Positions 36,646-47,859 of a DNA stretch of 64,000 nucleotides are shown here, piece by piece (within the stretch, counting starts at the first letter, position 1; each line of letters begins with the position of its first letter). The stretch is from Stomoxys calcitrans (Eukaryota; Arthropoda; Insecta; Diptera; Muscidae): contig NC_081553.1 in NCBI RefSeq assembly GCF_963082655.1, positions 19,000,643 through 19,064,642 of the forward strand, written 5' to 3'. Below the pieces are notes generated by a model. It was given only the letters and a program-made list of their open reading frames with translations. It was not told where the DNA came from and searched no databases. A program made the translations under genes and the position numbers.

Positions 36646-36872
36646 TATTAATATTCTTGTTTTTCCATTTTGATATTTGTTATATTAACATTGTCTTTTT
36701 TAATATTTTTTTATATATAATACTACTAATGTAGACACATATACTACAGCTTGGCTGATATACATCCTACAGACAAGCCGATATGGCTTCGTGGGAATTT
36801 ATATATATATATCATATAAGTCATTGTAAAACTGAAAGAAATCAATAAATAAATAAATAAATAACAAAAACG
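33898..36872 (+). mobile_element. 5'-truncated non-LTR retrotransposon (LINE), CR1/L2/Jockey-like
   Basis: The 5' junction lies near 33898, where the 15-bp array gives way to 'atatataaaggagagtcttc'. The endonuclease frame is already open there, so the 5' end is truncated. The 3' untranslated region contains a run of 42 A at 36601-36642 and the final AATA repeats at 36844-36863, then 'caaaaacg' and a run of 59 A (36873-36931). The array continues beyond, so the element sits inside the minisatellite. Because the target is repetitive, the target duplication cannot be defined. Confidence 0.85.
33941..36568 (+). CDS. LINE ORF2: partial endonuclease plus reverse transcriptase
   Basis: An open frame of 875 codons. 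Residues 1-135 are the C-terminal half of an APE-type endonuclease: IGDLNID at 55-61 and the ADHYAIF motif at 125-131. A linker is followed by a complete reverse transcriptase core: NYRPIS 425-430, motif A FIDFSKAFDTLSH 495-507, motif B GVPQGSKLGPIL 553-564, and motif C YADD at 584-587. The family enzyme nicks target DNA and copies element RNA at the nick. The frame is open for at least 12 codons upstream of this ATG, so the ATG is only the first Met after the truncation, not the native start. The N-terminal catalytic residues of the endonuclease are absent, so this copy is probably immobile, yet the RT shows no stops, which suggests recent insertion. Clade (CR1/L2/Jockey group) is inferred from motif style and the AATA tail. 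Confidence 0.88.
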   Translation: MKFAEALRIDINNITNPSISLFAIYRPPHLNTKHFLKELDENLTNVNKKHEIILIGDLNIDIIKRNSNTTKYLGILSSHGLKCMVAEPTREDQITNTKTCIDHLFMRCNGKRKRAYAAVIKATIADHYAIFGCMDHLRDRNRANNEYKQGETKANINTSKVNQLIKNTNWISILNGSNSTDDLFNKICAQFNTIYDLSKYTTKKQINKRNPYPWLNEEIVKWCEIRDKLHKKWQKNKNNKTNEKIYKTFNNKLNKRIIYAKNRHNYNEFLENRNNIRETWKLINRITGKRVDNIDASIKRNFPMRNAQNLANNFANSLENNVQKILHTCNIKTYQYNSNCLQNTLYMEDTNEEEIFNILNSLNVRKTAGIDGIRSIDIKSNASYLTTVITAFVNMSLRESSVPALLKTAIVRPIFKSGSKSDISNYRPISILPVLEKVLEEIVVRRLNNFLIKYQIINKFQFGFQKGKNINQLLGYFSNHINKHLNKSHHCLALFIDFSKAFDTLSHVQLLNTLEKCGIRGNCLNWFRDYLNCRQYTVKIDNELSYQKPVNFGVPQGSKLGPILYIIYANEMIELLKNSTAFSYADDTAILVEHKNLKEAEIVMQNELNILCKWCHDNGLIINANKTKIMHIRPRHVPKTDVKITFHNFDCLHRSCTFGDIGTIVDNCETTIELVDTYKYLGVHLDHNFKWKVHIEHLSKQLRKCMFALYHLSNCAPYFVLRQAYFSLVESQLRHGVTAWGKSKNCRILQTYQNRLVKLLYKNRSKTTTDNNSTPTQSKELYNILEILNIDGIYNSTIAREFFNNSSILKRISHSRNTRSKSAGKYEIPKYSNDYGKLSLEVTLPYFLNKLPQNIVNSNNKFERNKLIKKFLIVN

Positions 36873-36931
<59 letters not shown>

Positions 36932-36934
<3 letters not shown>

Positions 36935-37870
36935 GACGTAATAGAAGTAGACGTAGTAGAAGTAGACGTAGGGGAAGAAGACGTAGTAGAAGTAGATGTA
37001 GTAGAAGTAGACGTCGTAGAAGGAGACATAGTAGAAGTAGACGTAGTAGAAGTAAACGTAGTAAAAGTAGACGTAGTAGAAGTAGACGTAATAGAAGTAG
37101 ACGTAGTTGAAGTAGACGTAGTAGAAGTAGACGTAGTAGAAGTAAACGTAGTAGAAGTAGAAGTAGTAGAAGTAGACGTAGTAGAAGTAGACGTAGTAGA
37201 AGTAGACGTAGTAGAAGTAGACGTAGTAGAAGTAGACGTAGTAGAAGTAGACGTAGTAGAAGTAGACGTAGTAGAAGTTGACGTAGTAGAAGTAGACGTA
37301 GTAGAAGTAGACGTAGTAGAAGTAGACGTAGTAGAAGTAGACGTAGTAGAAGTAGACGTAGTAGAAGTAGACGTAGTAGAAGTAGACGTAGTAGAAGTAG
37401 ACGTAGTAGAAGTAGACGTAGACGTAGTAGAAGTAGACGTAGTAGAAGTAGACGTAGTAGAAGTAGACGTAGGAGAAGTAGACGTAGTAGAAGTAGACTT
37501 AGTAGAAGTAGACGTAGTAGAAGTAGACGTGGTAGAAGTAGACGTAGTAGAAGTAGACGTAGTAGAAGGAGACGTTGTAGAAGTAAACGTAGTAGAAGTA
37601 GACGTAGTATAAGTAGATGTAGTAGAAGTTGACGTAGTAAAAGTTGACGTAGTAGAAGGAGACGTAGTGGAAGTAGACGTAGTAGAAGTAGACGTAGTAG
37701 AAGTGGACGTAGTAGAAGTAGATGTAGTAGAAGTGGACGTAGTAGAAGTAGACGTAGTAGAAGTAGATGTAGTAGAAGTAGACATAGTAGAGGTAGAATT
37801 ATAAGTATAAGTTAGCGTAATAGAAGTAGACGTAGTAGAAGAAAAATTTAACGTAGTAGAAGTAGACATA
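36932..37870. repeat. 15-bp minisatellite downstream of the LINE
   Basis: About 62 units of GTAGACGTAGTAGAA directly after the 59-A run. The minus strand is open to 37875 as TSTTS repeats, ending in a Phe run from the A tract; this is not considered a gene. It is the continuation of the array at 31.6-33.9 kb. Confidence 0.92.
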
Positions 37871-37917
37871 AACATGACCCCAAAGTAGTCGTTATGCTAA
37901 AATATATGTCATACCAA

Positions 37918-39628
37918 AACCAGTAAGGGAAGGCAAAAGTTGTGCGGTGCCGACCATATAATACCCTACACCAACTCGTGCATGTAGTACTTTTTATATA
38001 TAGAACTTATCTCGAAACCTAGTCAGACTTTAATTTGGATACCAATTGAAATAGCCTTTAAAGATTTTCCCAGGACAAAAGATTTAAATTTCCACATTTT
38101 TAAAAGGCCATATCGGATAAAACAGTATATGGGAGTTATGACACATACTGGGAAATGAAATAGAACATCTCACGCCCTATATTGTAGAGATGTGACCAAA
38201 ATTGTGGCTTTTACTGCCTTAAATGTCCATATCGGAGGCCACCGTAGCGCAGAGGTTAGCATGTCCGCCTATGACGCTGAACGCCTAGGTTCAAATCCTG
38301 GCGAGACCATCAGAAAAAAAATTCTGTGGTGGTTTTCCCCTTCTAATGCTGGCAACATTTGTGACATGACATGTAAAACTTGTCTCCAAAGAGGTGTCGC
38401 ACTGTGGCACGCCGTTCGGAATCGGGTATAAAAAGGAGGCCTTTTATCATTGAGGCCTTTTATCATTGATATGTGAGAAGTTTGCCCCTGTTCCTTAGTG
38501 GAATGTTCATGGGCAAAATTTGCATTTATTTCCATTTGCAAAAGTCCACATTGGATGAAATATACACGTTGGAGCTATATCTATATTAGGACTGATTTTA
38601 ATGAAACTTTGCACACATATAAGGACGTTTAATGAAACGGCCCATGCCAAATTTTGTAAAGATCGGACCAAAATTGTTGCTTCTACAGCCTTCATAGTTC
38701 AAATCGGATGAAAGACATATATGGGAGCTATATCTAAATCTGAACCGATTTTGATTAAATTTTTCAGATATGTTATGATCAATAACAAAACAGTCTGTGC
38801 CAAATTTTGTGCAGGTCGGTTGAAAATTGTAGCTACTACGACCATTTAAGTGCAAATCGGGCGAAACATATATATGGGAGCTATATCTAAATCTGAACCG
38901 ATTTTTATGACATTTTGCACACATATGTAGACGTCAAATAAAACACCTCATGCCAAATTTTGTAAAGATCGGACCAAAATCGTGGCTTCTACAACCTTAA
39001 ACGGCCATATCGGATGAAAGATATATATGGGAGCTATATCCAAATCTGAGCCGATTTTCATGAAATTTTCCTCACATATTAGGACATCAAATAAAACACC
39101 TCACGCAAAATATTTTATAGATCGAACTAAAACTGTGGCTTCTACAGACTTAAAAGGTCATATCGGATGAAAGATATATGTGGGAGCTATATCTAAATTT
39201 AAACCGATTTTTATGAAATTTTGCACACATATGTAGACCTCAAATAAAATACCCAATGCCAAATTTTGCAAAGATCGGACTAAAATTGTGGCTTCTACAG
39301 CCTTAAAAGGCCATATCGGATGAAAGATATATATGGGAGCTATATCTAAATCTGAACTAATTTTTTTCAAAATCAATAGTGTTTGTCCTTGTATCAAAGA
39401 AGTGACATGAGCAAATTTTTGTGACAATCGGACAATAAATGCGACCTGTACCTTGATCACAAGAATACATGGACAGACAGACAGACACACAGACGAAATC
39501 GAATCAGGAAGTGATTCTAAGCCGATCGGTATGCTTAACAATGGGTCTAGCTCTTCTCCTTCTTAGCGTTGCAAACAAATGCACAAATCTATAATACCCT
39601 GCACCACAGTGGTGGTGTGGGGTATAAA
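37918..39628 (-). mobile_element. HINE-like element, family C, with nested SINE
   Basis: Starts 'cagtaagggaaggcaaaagt' with 'gcggtgccgaccatataata' and contains units of about 153 bp with 'atatatgggagctatatcta' and 'gtggcttctacagccttaaa'. A GACAGACAGACACACAGAC tract at 39473-39493 precedes the end 'accacagtggtggtgtgggg' and 'tataaata'. The end structure parallels families A and B, although the unit sequence is well diverged. A SINE interrupts it at 38237-38530. Confidence 0.75.
38237..38530 (+). mobile_element. tRNA-derived SINE
   Basis: Well-preserved head: A box TAGCGCAGAGG and B box GGTTCAAATCC, body and tail 'ggaatgttcatgggcaaaat'. A small duplication 'gaggccttttatcatt' occurs in the body. 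The host element resumes after the tail. Confidence 0.88.
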
Positions 39629-41380
39629 TAAACGTAGTACTAAAATATATTAAGTACTAAAATAGATGAAATATTGAAAAATCTTTGAACTAAAACAGAC
39701 GTAGTACTAAAATATGTATAGTACTTAAATAAACGTAGTACTAAAATATATATAGTACTAAAATTAACGTAGTACTAAAATATATATAGTACTAAAATGG
39801 AATTTAAATAGCTATAGAACTAAAATTCAAAACTGAAAAAGTAGGTCTAACATCAAAAGAGACCTGGTACTAAAAACAACGTAGTATTTAAATGTATATA
39901 TAGTACTAAAATCAAAGTAGCATTAAAAGTGACATAGTATTAAAATACACGTAGTACTAAGTACACTAAAATGGACGCAGTATTAAACAATACATAGTAA
40001 TAAAATAGACTGAGAACTAAAATACGTATATACAAGTACTAAAATAGACGCAGCTCCAAAATATATATAGTACTAAAATAGACTTAGTACTTAAAAGAAA
40101 AGAAGTACTAAAAACGTAGTACTAAAATATTTGTAGCAGAAAAAATACGTAGTACTAAAATATACGTAGTGCTAAAATATACGTAGTACTAAAATAAACG
40201 AAGAACCAAAAATATTTTGTACTAAAATAGACGTAGTACTAAAATAGGCATAGTTCTAAAAGAAACGTAGTACTAAAAGAAAGGTAGTACTAAATATACG
40301 TTGAACTAAAATAAACGTTGTACTAAATATATATATATATAGTACTATAATAGATTCAGTATCAAAATATACAAATTTCCCCATGAATACTCCATTAGGA
40401 ACAGGTCCAAACTTCTCACATATCAATAAGTAGTGTCCGATTCAAGTTTAGTCTCAATGATAAGGCGCCTCCTTTTTATAGCCAAGACGAAGGCCGTGCC
40501 GCAGTGCGACACGTCTTAGGTGGGAAGTTTTTACATGACAAAGAATCTCACAAATGTAGCCAGCATTAAGAGGGGATAACCAACGCTGAAAAGTTTTTTT
40601 TCTTATGTTCACACCACGATTCGAACGTTGTACTAAAATAAACGTAGTACTACATATAAATAGTACTAAAATAGACGTAGTACTAAAATGAACATTAATA
40701 GTACTAAAATGAACGTAGTACTAAAATTATCATAAATAGTACTACAATAGACGTAGACCTAAAATTAACATAAATAGTACTAAAAAAAACGTAGTACTAA
40801 AATGAACGTAGTACAAAATGTATGTAGTACTAAATTAGGCGCAGTCCTAAATCAAACATACATAGTGCTTAAATAGACGTTGTACAAAAATATACATAGT
40901 ACTGAAATAGACTTAGTACTTAAATAAACGTAGTACTAAACTAAACGTTGTACTAAAATCTATGTAGTACTAAATTATACGCAGTACGAAAATATACACA
41001 GTACTAAAATAGACGTTGTATAAAAGTATACATAGTACTGAAATAGACATAGAACTAAAATAAACGTAGTACTAAAATAAAAGTAGTACTAAAATAAAAG
41101 TTGTAGTAAAATAAACGTAGTACTAAAATAATCGCAGAACTGAACGCAGAATAAAATAGAAGTAGTACTAAAATAAACGCAGTTTTTAAATAAATAGAGT
41201 ACTTAAAAAAAAAACGAAGTATTTCTCAAATAGACGTAGTACTAAAATTGACGTAGTACTAAAATTGACGTAGAACTAAAGTAGGTGTAGTTCGTATGGA
41301 TTTAGTTCTAAGGTAGACCCAGTGTAGTTCCAAAGCAGGCATAGTACAAATATGAACGTTAGTTCTAAAAATTCTTAGCG
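39629..41380. repeat. Loose 16-20 bp minisatellite, GTAGTACTAAAATAAAC type
   Basis: About 90 irregular units built on the words 'cgtagtactaaaata' and 'tatatagtactaaaat'. AGTACT is palindromic. The irregular spacing gives no long frames. A truncated SINE interrupts it at 40373-40628. Toward 41380 it fades into single-copy DNA. Confidence 0.85.
40373..40628 (-). mobile_element. SINE with truncated tRNA head, inside minisatellite
   Basis: Reverse complement keeps the B-box-like CGTTCGAATCG end, body and tail, but the A box and the first part of the head are missing, as expected for 5' truncation during reverse transcription. Array units directly abut both sides. Confidence 0.82.
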
Positions 41381-42663
41381 TACTCCGCCAAGCGTTGTCA
41401 TTCTGGCCACACATAGTGGTCACTGGCTGTGTTCTGTCCCTTCTTTGCCAATTGTGTTGCCACAATCTCTACTAAGGCTTTAGACTTAAAAATGCTTGCA
41501 TGGAAATTTTTCCACCAAAAACACTGTTCATCACCGGCATCATCGTTCCCATTTTGTTTGGTTGTGATGCATGCAAAGAGTGTGCAACATCCTTAAACGA
41601 AGTCTGCAGACGGCGTCAATGCTCGGCTAAAATGCATGCACAGCTTTACACGAGCCTACAAAAATGCGCTTCTATTCTCACTCACTCACTCATACGTACA
41701 CACAAAATCACTATAAAAGGATGGGTGCCTGTAAATACAAACGAACACACACACCCACACACATGGTAATACCAACACATTATCGTTCAGGTGGACAGAC
41801 AAATATTCATTCATTCATTCATTGCTTCATTCATTCATTTACAGTACTTGAGATTTTATATGATTCTCTAGCTAGTGCTCGTTTGCTATTTGGCGTTTCG
41901 CAAATCTCTTCAATATATCCCCTTGCCGTCCAGCCCCCCTCCCGCAGTTATCCACCAATACCACGGCAAAAGCTATCAAAAAATACTCTGTTTCTCAGTG
42001 GGGACTTGTTGGCTTTGAAGGTGTACGCTATGTACTACGGGTATAAGCATGAAGTAGCGGCCAGCAGCAAGCACAAGACATTCGTTGGTATTCGTAGAGG
42101 CCCAACGTTAACACCAGGACCAGGCCATATTCACGTTAACATTGAGGGGGCTTACAATTGCAGCATCAACAGCGCCACCAACAATAGCAGGAAAGGATTA
42201 TGACAGCAGCTATGTTTGCATACTTTCACACACACACACATACTCCTTCAAATGAGACCATGAAGATGTTGGTTGTGTTGCATTTATCCCCACATCTTTG
42301 GCAAGGACGATGGGAAAAATGCTTGCATCAATGTGGGACTTGTTTGCTTTAATACGGTCCTGCTGCCTGGCTATGACTAAAATGCTGATTGCGTTTTAAC
42401 AACCGTGCAGCAAATAGCATGCAACACCAGCTACAAACATGATATGCAATGGCAGCGGAACATTAGACTGTATCTTAGTAAAAAGAAGCTTCATTCATAC
42501 TGTTCACTTACTAATTTGGTTTTATTTTTTTGAACTTTAAAGACAACTTTTAAAATCATCATTAAAGGACGGGAGTACAACTTTGTCAACAAGTCCCAGT
42601 TCGACATATATTTAAATGTAGCTGACATATGGAACAATCTCCCGATTTAGGTTCTTAAACCCA
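41381..42663. other. Gene-free stretch, copy 1
   Basis: Single-copy-looking DNA apart from the duplication. It includes ATTC repeats near 41806-41840 and (AC)n near 42228-42241. Overlapping open frames (41500-41769 and 41664-42203) show no domain. Confidence 0.55.
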
Positions 42664-42794
42664 ACAAGTAAAAAGGCGGCCGGGCCGAACTTAATAAACG
42701 ACCTTTCATCAAAATCCGGTGAAAATTGCATACCTTATGTCCCACAGCAGTTATATCGAAATATGATCAGATTTGAACCAAATACTAATAAGTA
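42664..42794 (-). mobile_element. HINE-like element start, copy 1, cut off
   Basis: 'caagtaaaaaggcggccggg' hairpin end followed by the first part of family B, then a mariner derivative at 42795. The rest of the element is not present in copy 1, because the duplication junction intervenes at 43311. Confidence 0.8.
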
Positions 42795-43311
42795 AAGGGT
42801 GATTTTTTTGAGGTTAGGATTTTCATGCATTAGTATTTGACAGATCACGTGGGATTTCAGACATGGTGTCAAAGAGAAAGATGCTCAGTATGCTTTGACA
42901 TTTCATCATGAATAGACTTACTAACGAGCAACGCTTGCAAATCATTTTCAGTGAATGGGCCCTAGAAAAGTTGGCAGAAAATCCGCTTTTTTATCGACAA
43001 ATTTTGTTCAGCGATGAGGCTCATTTCTGGTTGAATGGCTACGTAAATAAGCAAAATTGCCGCATTTGGAGTGAAGAGCAACCAGAAGCCGTTCAAGAAC
43101 TGCCCATGCATCCCGAAAAATGCACTGTTTGGTGTGGTTTGTACGCTGGTGGAATCATTGGACCGTATTTTTTCAAAGATGCTGTTGGACGCAACGTTAC
43201 GGTGAATGAACACATTTCGAACCGAACACTGATTTTGGTAATAAAATTCAATGATTTGCAAGCGTTGCTCGTTAGTAAGTCTATTCATGATGAAATGTCA
43301 AAGCATACTGA
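42795..43311 (+). mobile_element. Mariner derivative, copy 1, right end lost at duplication junction
   Basis: Same sequence as 49274-49790. The left inverted repeat is intact after a TA at 42793-42794. Sequence stops at 'aagcatactga' and continues directly as AATA repeats, so the last 90 bp of the right inverted repeat are missing. Confidence 0.88.
42908..43207 (+). pseudogene. Tc1/mariner transposase remnant, copy 1
   Basis: Codons 1-13 (MNRLTNEQRLQII) are the start of the transposase. They are joined directly to a piece of the catalytic domain with FSDEAHFWLNGYVNKQN at 34-50 (D36 is the first catalytic Asp) and VWCGLYAGGIIGPYFFKD at 74-91. The DNA-binding domain between them and everything from the second catalytic Asp on are missing, so no active enzyme can be made. 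After codon 100 the frame enters the inverted right end. Confidence 0.85.
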
Positions 43312-43343
43312 ATAAATAAATAAATAAATAAATAACAAAAACG

Positions 43344-43395
<52 letters not shown>

Positions 43396-43398
<3 letters not shown>

Positions 43399-44349
43399 GA
43401 CGTAATAGAAGTAGACGTAGTAGAAGTAGACGTAGGGGAAGAAGACGTAGTAGAAGTAGATGTAGTAGAAGTAGACGTCGTAGAAGGAGACATAGTAGAA
43501 GTAGACGTAGTAGAAGTAAACGTAGTAAAAGTAGACGTAGTAGAAGTAGACGTAATAGAAGTAGACGTAGTTGAAGTAGACGTAGTAGAAGTAGACGTAG
43601 TAGAAGTAAACGTAGTAGAAGTAGAAGTAGTAGAAGTAGACGTAGTAGAAGTAGACGTAGTAGAAGTAGACGTAGTAGAAGTAGACGTAGTAGAAGTAGA
43701 CGTAGTAGAAGTAGACGTAGTAGAAGTAGACGTAGTAGAAGTAGACGTAGTAGAAGTTGACGTAGTAGAAGTAGACGTAGTAGAAGTAGACGTAGTAGAA
43801 GTAGACGTAGTAGAAGTAGACGTAGTAGAAGTAGACGTAGTAGAAGTAGACGTAGTAGAAGTAGACGTAGTAGAAGTAGACGTAGTAGAAGTAGACGTAG
43901 ACGTAGTAGAAGTAGACGTAGTAGAAGTAGACGTAGTAGAAGTAGACGTAGGAGAAGTAGACGTAGTAGAAGTAGACTTAGTAGAAGTAGACGTAGTAGA
44001 AGTAGACGTGGTAGAAGTAGACGTAGTAGAAGTAGACGTAGTAGAAGGAGACGTTGTAGAAGTAAACGTAGTAGAAGTAGACGTAGTATAAGTAGATGTA
44101 GTAGAAGTTGACGTAGCAAAAGTTGACGTAGTAGAAGGAGACGTAGTGGAAGTAGACGTAGTAGAAGTAGACGTAGTAGAAGTGGACGTAGTAGAAGTAG
44201 ATGTAGTAGAAGTGGACGTAGTAGAAGTAGACGTAGTAGAAGTAGATGTAGTAGAAGTAGACATAGTAGAGGTAGAATTATAAGTATAAGTTAGCGTAAT
44301 AGAAGTAGACGTAGTAGAAGAAAAATTTAACGTAGTAGAAGTAGACATA
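43396..44349. repeat. 15-bp minisatellite, copy 2
   Basis: Preceded by a 52-A run (43344-43395). One 15-bp unit longer than copy 1. Two minus-strand registers are open here (TSTTS and LLLLR repeats) for 273 and 357 codons; both are repeat by-products. Confidence 0.92.
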
Positions 44350-44396
44350 AACATGACCCCAAAGTAGTCGTTATGCTAAAATATATGTCATACCAA

Positions 44397-46107
44397 AACC
44401 AGTAAGGGAAGGCAAAAGTTGTGCGGTGCCGACCATATAATACCCTACACCAACTCGTGCATGTAGTACTTTTTATATATAGAACTTATCTCGAAACCTA
44501 GTCAGACTTTAATTTGGATACCAATTGAAATAGCCTTTAAAGATTTTCCCAGGACAAAAGATTTAAATTTCCACATTTTTAAAAGGCCATATCGGATAAA
44601 ACAGTATATGGGAGTTATGACACATACTGGGAAATGAAATAGAACATCTCACGCCCTATATTGTAGAGATGTGACCAAAATTGTGGCTTTTACTGCCTTA
44701 AATGTCCATATCGGAGGCCACCGTAGCGCAGAGGTTAGCATGTCCGCCTATGACGCTGAACGCCTAGGTTCAAATCCTGGCGAGACCATCAGAAAAAAAA
44801 TTCTGTGGTGGTTTTCCCCTTCTAATGCTGGCAACATTTGTGACATGACATGTAAAACTTGTCTCCAAAGAGGTGTCGCACTGTGGCACGCCGTTCGGAA
44901 TCGGGTATAAAAAGGAGGCCTTTTATCATTGAGGCCTTTTATCATTGATATGTGAGAAGTTTGCCCCTGTTCCTTAGTGGAATGTTCATGGGCAAAATTT
45001 GCATTTATTTCCATTTGCAAAAGTCCACATTGGATGAAATATACACGTTGGAGCTATATCTATATTAGGACTGATTTTAATGAAACTTTGCACACATATA
45101 AGGACGTTTAATGAAACGGCCCATGCCAAATTTTGTAAAGATCGGACCAAAATTGTTGCTTCTACAGCCTTCATAGTTCAAATCGGATGAAAGACATATA
45201 TGGGAGCTATATCTAAATCTGAACCGATTTTGATTAAATTTTTCAGATATGTTATGATCAATAACAAAACAGTCTGTGCCAAATTTTGTGCAGGTCGGTT
45301 GAAAATTGTAGCTACTACGACCATTTAAGTGCAAATCGGGCGAAACATATATATGGGAGCTATATCTAAATCTGAACCGATTTTTATGACATTTTGCACA
45401 CATATGTAGACGTCAAATAAAACACCTCATGCCAAATTTTGTAAAGATCGGACCAAAATCGTGGCTTCTACAACCTTAAACGGCCATATCGGATGAAAGA
45501 TATATATGGGAGCTATATCCAAATCTGAGCCGATTTTCATGAAATTTTCCTCACATATTAGGACATCAAATAAAACACCTCACGCAAAATATTTTATAGA
45601 TCGAACTAAAACTGTGGCTTCTACAGACTTAAAAGGTCATATCGGATGAAAGATATATGTGGGAGCTATATCTAAATTTAAACCGATTTTTATGAAATTT
45701 TGCACACATATGTAGACCTCAAATAAAATACCCAATGCCAAATTTTGCAAAGATCGGACTAAAATTGTGGCTTCTACAGCCTTAAAAGGCCATATCGGAT
45801 GAAAGATATATATGGGAGCTATATCTAAATCTGAACTAATTTTTTTCAAAATCAATAGTGTTTGTCCTTGTATCAAAGAAGTGACATGAGCAAATTTTTG
45901 TGACAATCGGACAATAAATGCGACCTGTACCTTGATCACAAGAATACATGGACAGACAGACAGACACACAGACGAAATCGAATCAGGAAGTGATTCTAAG
46001 CCGATCGGTATGCTTAACAATGGGTCTAGCTCTTCTCCTTCTTAGCGTTGCAAACAAATGCACAAATCTATAATACCCTGCACCACAGTGGTGGTGTGGG
46101 GTATAAA
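44397..46107 (-). mobile_element. HINE-like element, family C, copy 2
   Basis: Second copy of the element at 37918-39628, including its nested SINE; no differences were noticed. Confidence 0.75.
44716..45009 (+). mobile_element. tRNA-derived SINE, copy 2
   Basis: Second copy of the SINE at 38237-38530, with A box TAGCGCAGAGG and B box GGTTCAAATCC preserved. Confidence 0.88.
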
Positions 46108-47859
46108 TAAACGTAGTACTAAAATATATTAAGTACTAAAATAGATGAAATATTGAAAAATCTTTGAACTAAAACAGACGTAGTACTAAAATATGTATAG
46201 TACTTAAATAAACGTAGTACTAAAATATATATAGTACTAAAATTAACGTAGTACTAAAATATATATAGTACTAAAATGGAATTTAAATAGCTATAGAACT
46301 AAAATTCAAAACTGAAAAAGTAGGTCTAACATCAAAAGAGACCTGGTACTAAAAACAACGTAGTATTTAAATGTATATATAGTACTAAAATCAAAGTAGC
46401 ATTAAAAGTGACATAGTATTAAAATACACGTAGTACTAAGTACACTAAAATGGACGCAGTATTAAACAATACATAGTAATAAAATAGACTGAGAACTAAA
46501 ATACGTATATACAAGTACTAAAATAGACGCAGCTCCAAAATATATATAGTACTAAAATAGACTTAGTACTTAAAAGAAAAGAAGTACTAAAAACGTAGTA
46601 CTAAAATATTTGTAGCAGAAAAAATACGTAGTACTAAAATATACGTAGTGCTAAAATATACGTAGTACTAAAATAAACGAAGAACCAAAAATATTTTGTA
46701 CTAAAATAGACGTAGTACTAAAATAGGCATAGTTCTAAAAGAAACGTAGTACTAAAAGAAAGGTAGTACTAAATATACGTTGAACTAAAATAAACGTTGT
46801 ACTAAATATATATATATATAGTACTATAATAGATTCAGTATCAAAATATACAAATTTCCCCATGAATACTCCATTAGGAACAGGTCCAAACTTCTCACAT
46901 ATCAATAAGTAGTGTCCGATTCAAGTTTAGTCTCAATGATAAGGCGCCTCCTTTTTATAGCCAAGACGAAGGCCGTGCCGCAGTGCGACACGTCTTAGGT
47001 GGGAAGTTTTTACATGACAAAGAATCTCACAAATGTAGCCAGCATTAAGAGGGGATAACCAACGCTGAAAAGTTTTTTTTCTTATGTTCACACCACGATT
47101 CGAACGTTGTACTAAAATAAACGTAGTACTACATATAAATAGTACTAAAATAGACGTAGTACTAAAATGAACATTAATAGTACTAAAATGAACGTAGTAC
47201 TAAAATTATCATAAATAGTACTACAATAGACGTAGACCTAAAATTAACATAAATAGTACTAAAAAAAACGTAGTACTAAAATGAACGTAGTACAAAATGT
47301 ATGTAGTACTAAATTAGGCGCAGTCCTAAATCAAACATACATAGTGCTTAAATAGACGTTGTACAAAAATATACATAGTACTGAAATAGACTTAGTACTT
47401 AAATAAACGTAGTACTAAACTAAACGTTGTACTAAAATCTATGTAGTACTAAATTATACGCAGTACGAAAATATACACAGTACTAAAATAGACGTTGTAT
47501 AAAAGTATACATAGTACTGAAATAGACATAGAACTAAAATAAACGTAGTACTAAAATAAAAGTAGTACTAAAATAAAAGTTGTAGTAAAATAAACGTAGT
47601 ACTAAAATAATCGCAGAACTGAACGCAGAATAAAATAGAAGTAGTACTAAAATAAACGCAGTTTTTAAATAAATAGAGTACTTAAAAAAAAAACGAAGTA
47701 TTTCTCAAATAGACGTAGTACTAAAATTGACGTAGTACTAAAATTGACGTAGAACTAAAGTAGGTGTAGTTCGTATGGATTTAGTTCTAAGGTAGACCCA
47801 GTGTAGTTCCAAAGCAGGCATAGTACAAATATGAACGTTAGTTCTAAAAATTCTTAGCG
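46108..47859. repeat. GTAGTACTAAAAT minisatellite, copy 2
   Basis: Second copy of the array at 39629-41380, interrupted by a SINE at 46852-47107. Confidence 0.85.
46852..47107 (-). mobile_element. Head-truncated SINE, copy 2
   Basis: Second copy of the truncated SINE at 40373-40628. Confidence 0.82.

Larger units (their letters stand above)
36845..43311. repeat. Tandem duplication, copy 1
   Basis: This segment and the next are near-identical in direct orientation. From about 37.7 kb on, positions differ by exactly 6,479. It starts in the AATA tail of the LINE and ends inside the right inverted repeat of a mariner derivative at 43311. Differences I saw: A run of 59 versus 52, AATA repeats 5 versus 6, one 15-bp unit fewer in this copy, and one base in the array (gtagtaaaag here, gtagcaaaag in copy 2). 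Confidence 0.93.

Noticed and set aside
36799..37875. Minus-strand 358-codon frame (and its copy at 43281-44354)
   Set aside because: Repeat-derived TSTTS text followed by a Phe run from the poly(A) tract of a LINE.
41500..42203. Two overlapping plus frames in the duplicated unique segment
   Set aside because: His/Thr-rich text arises from ATTC and AC repeats, and no domain is visible. Being present twice is due to the tandem duplication.
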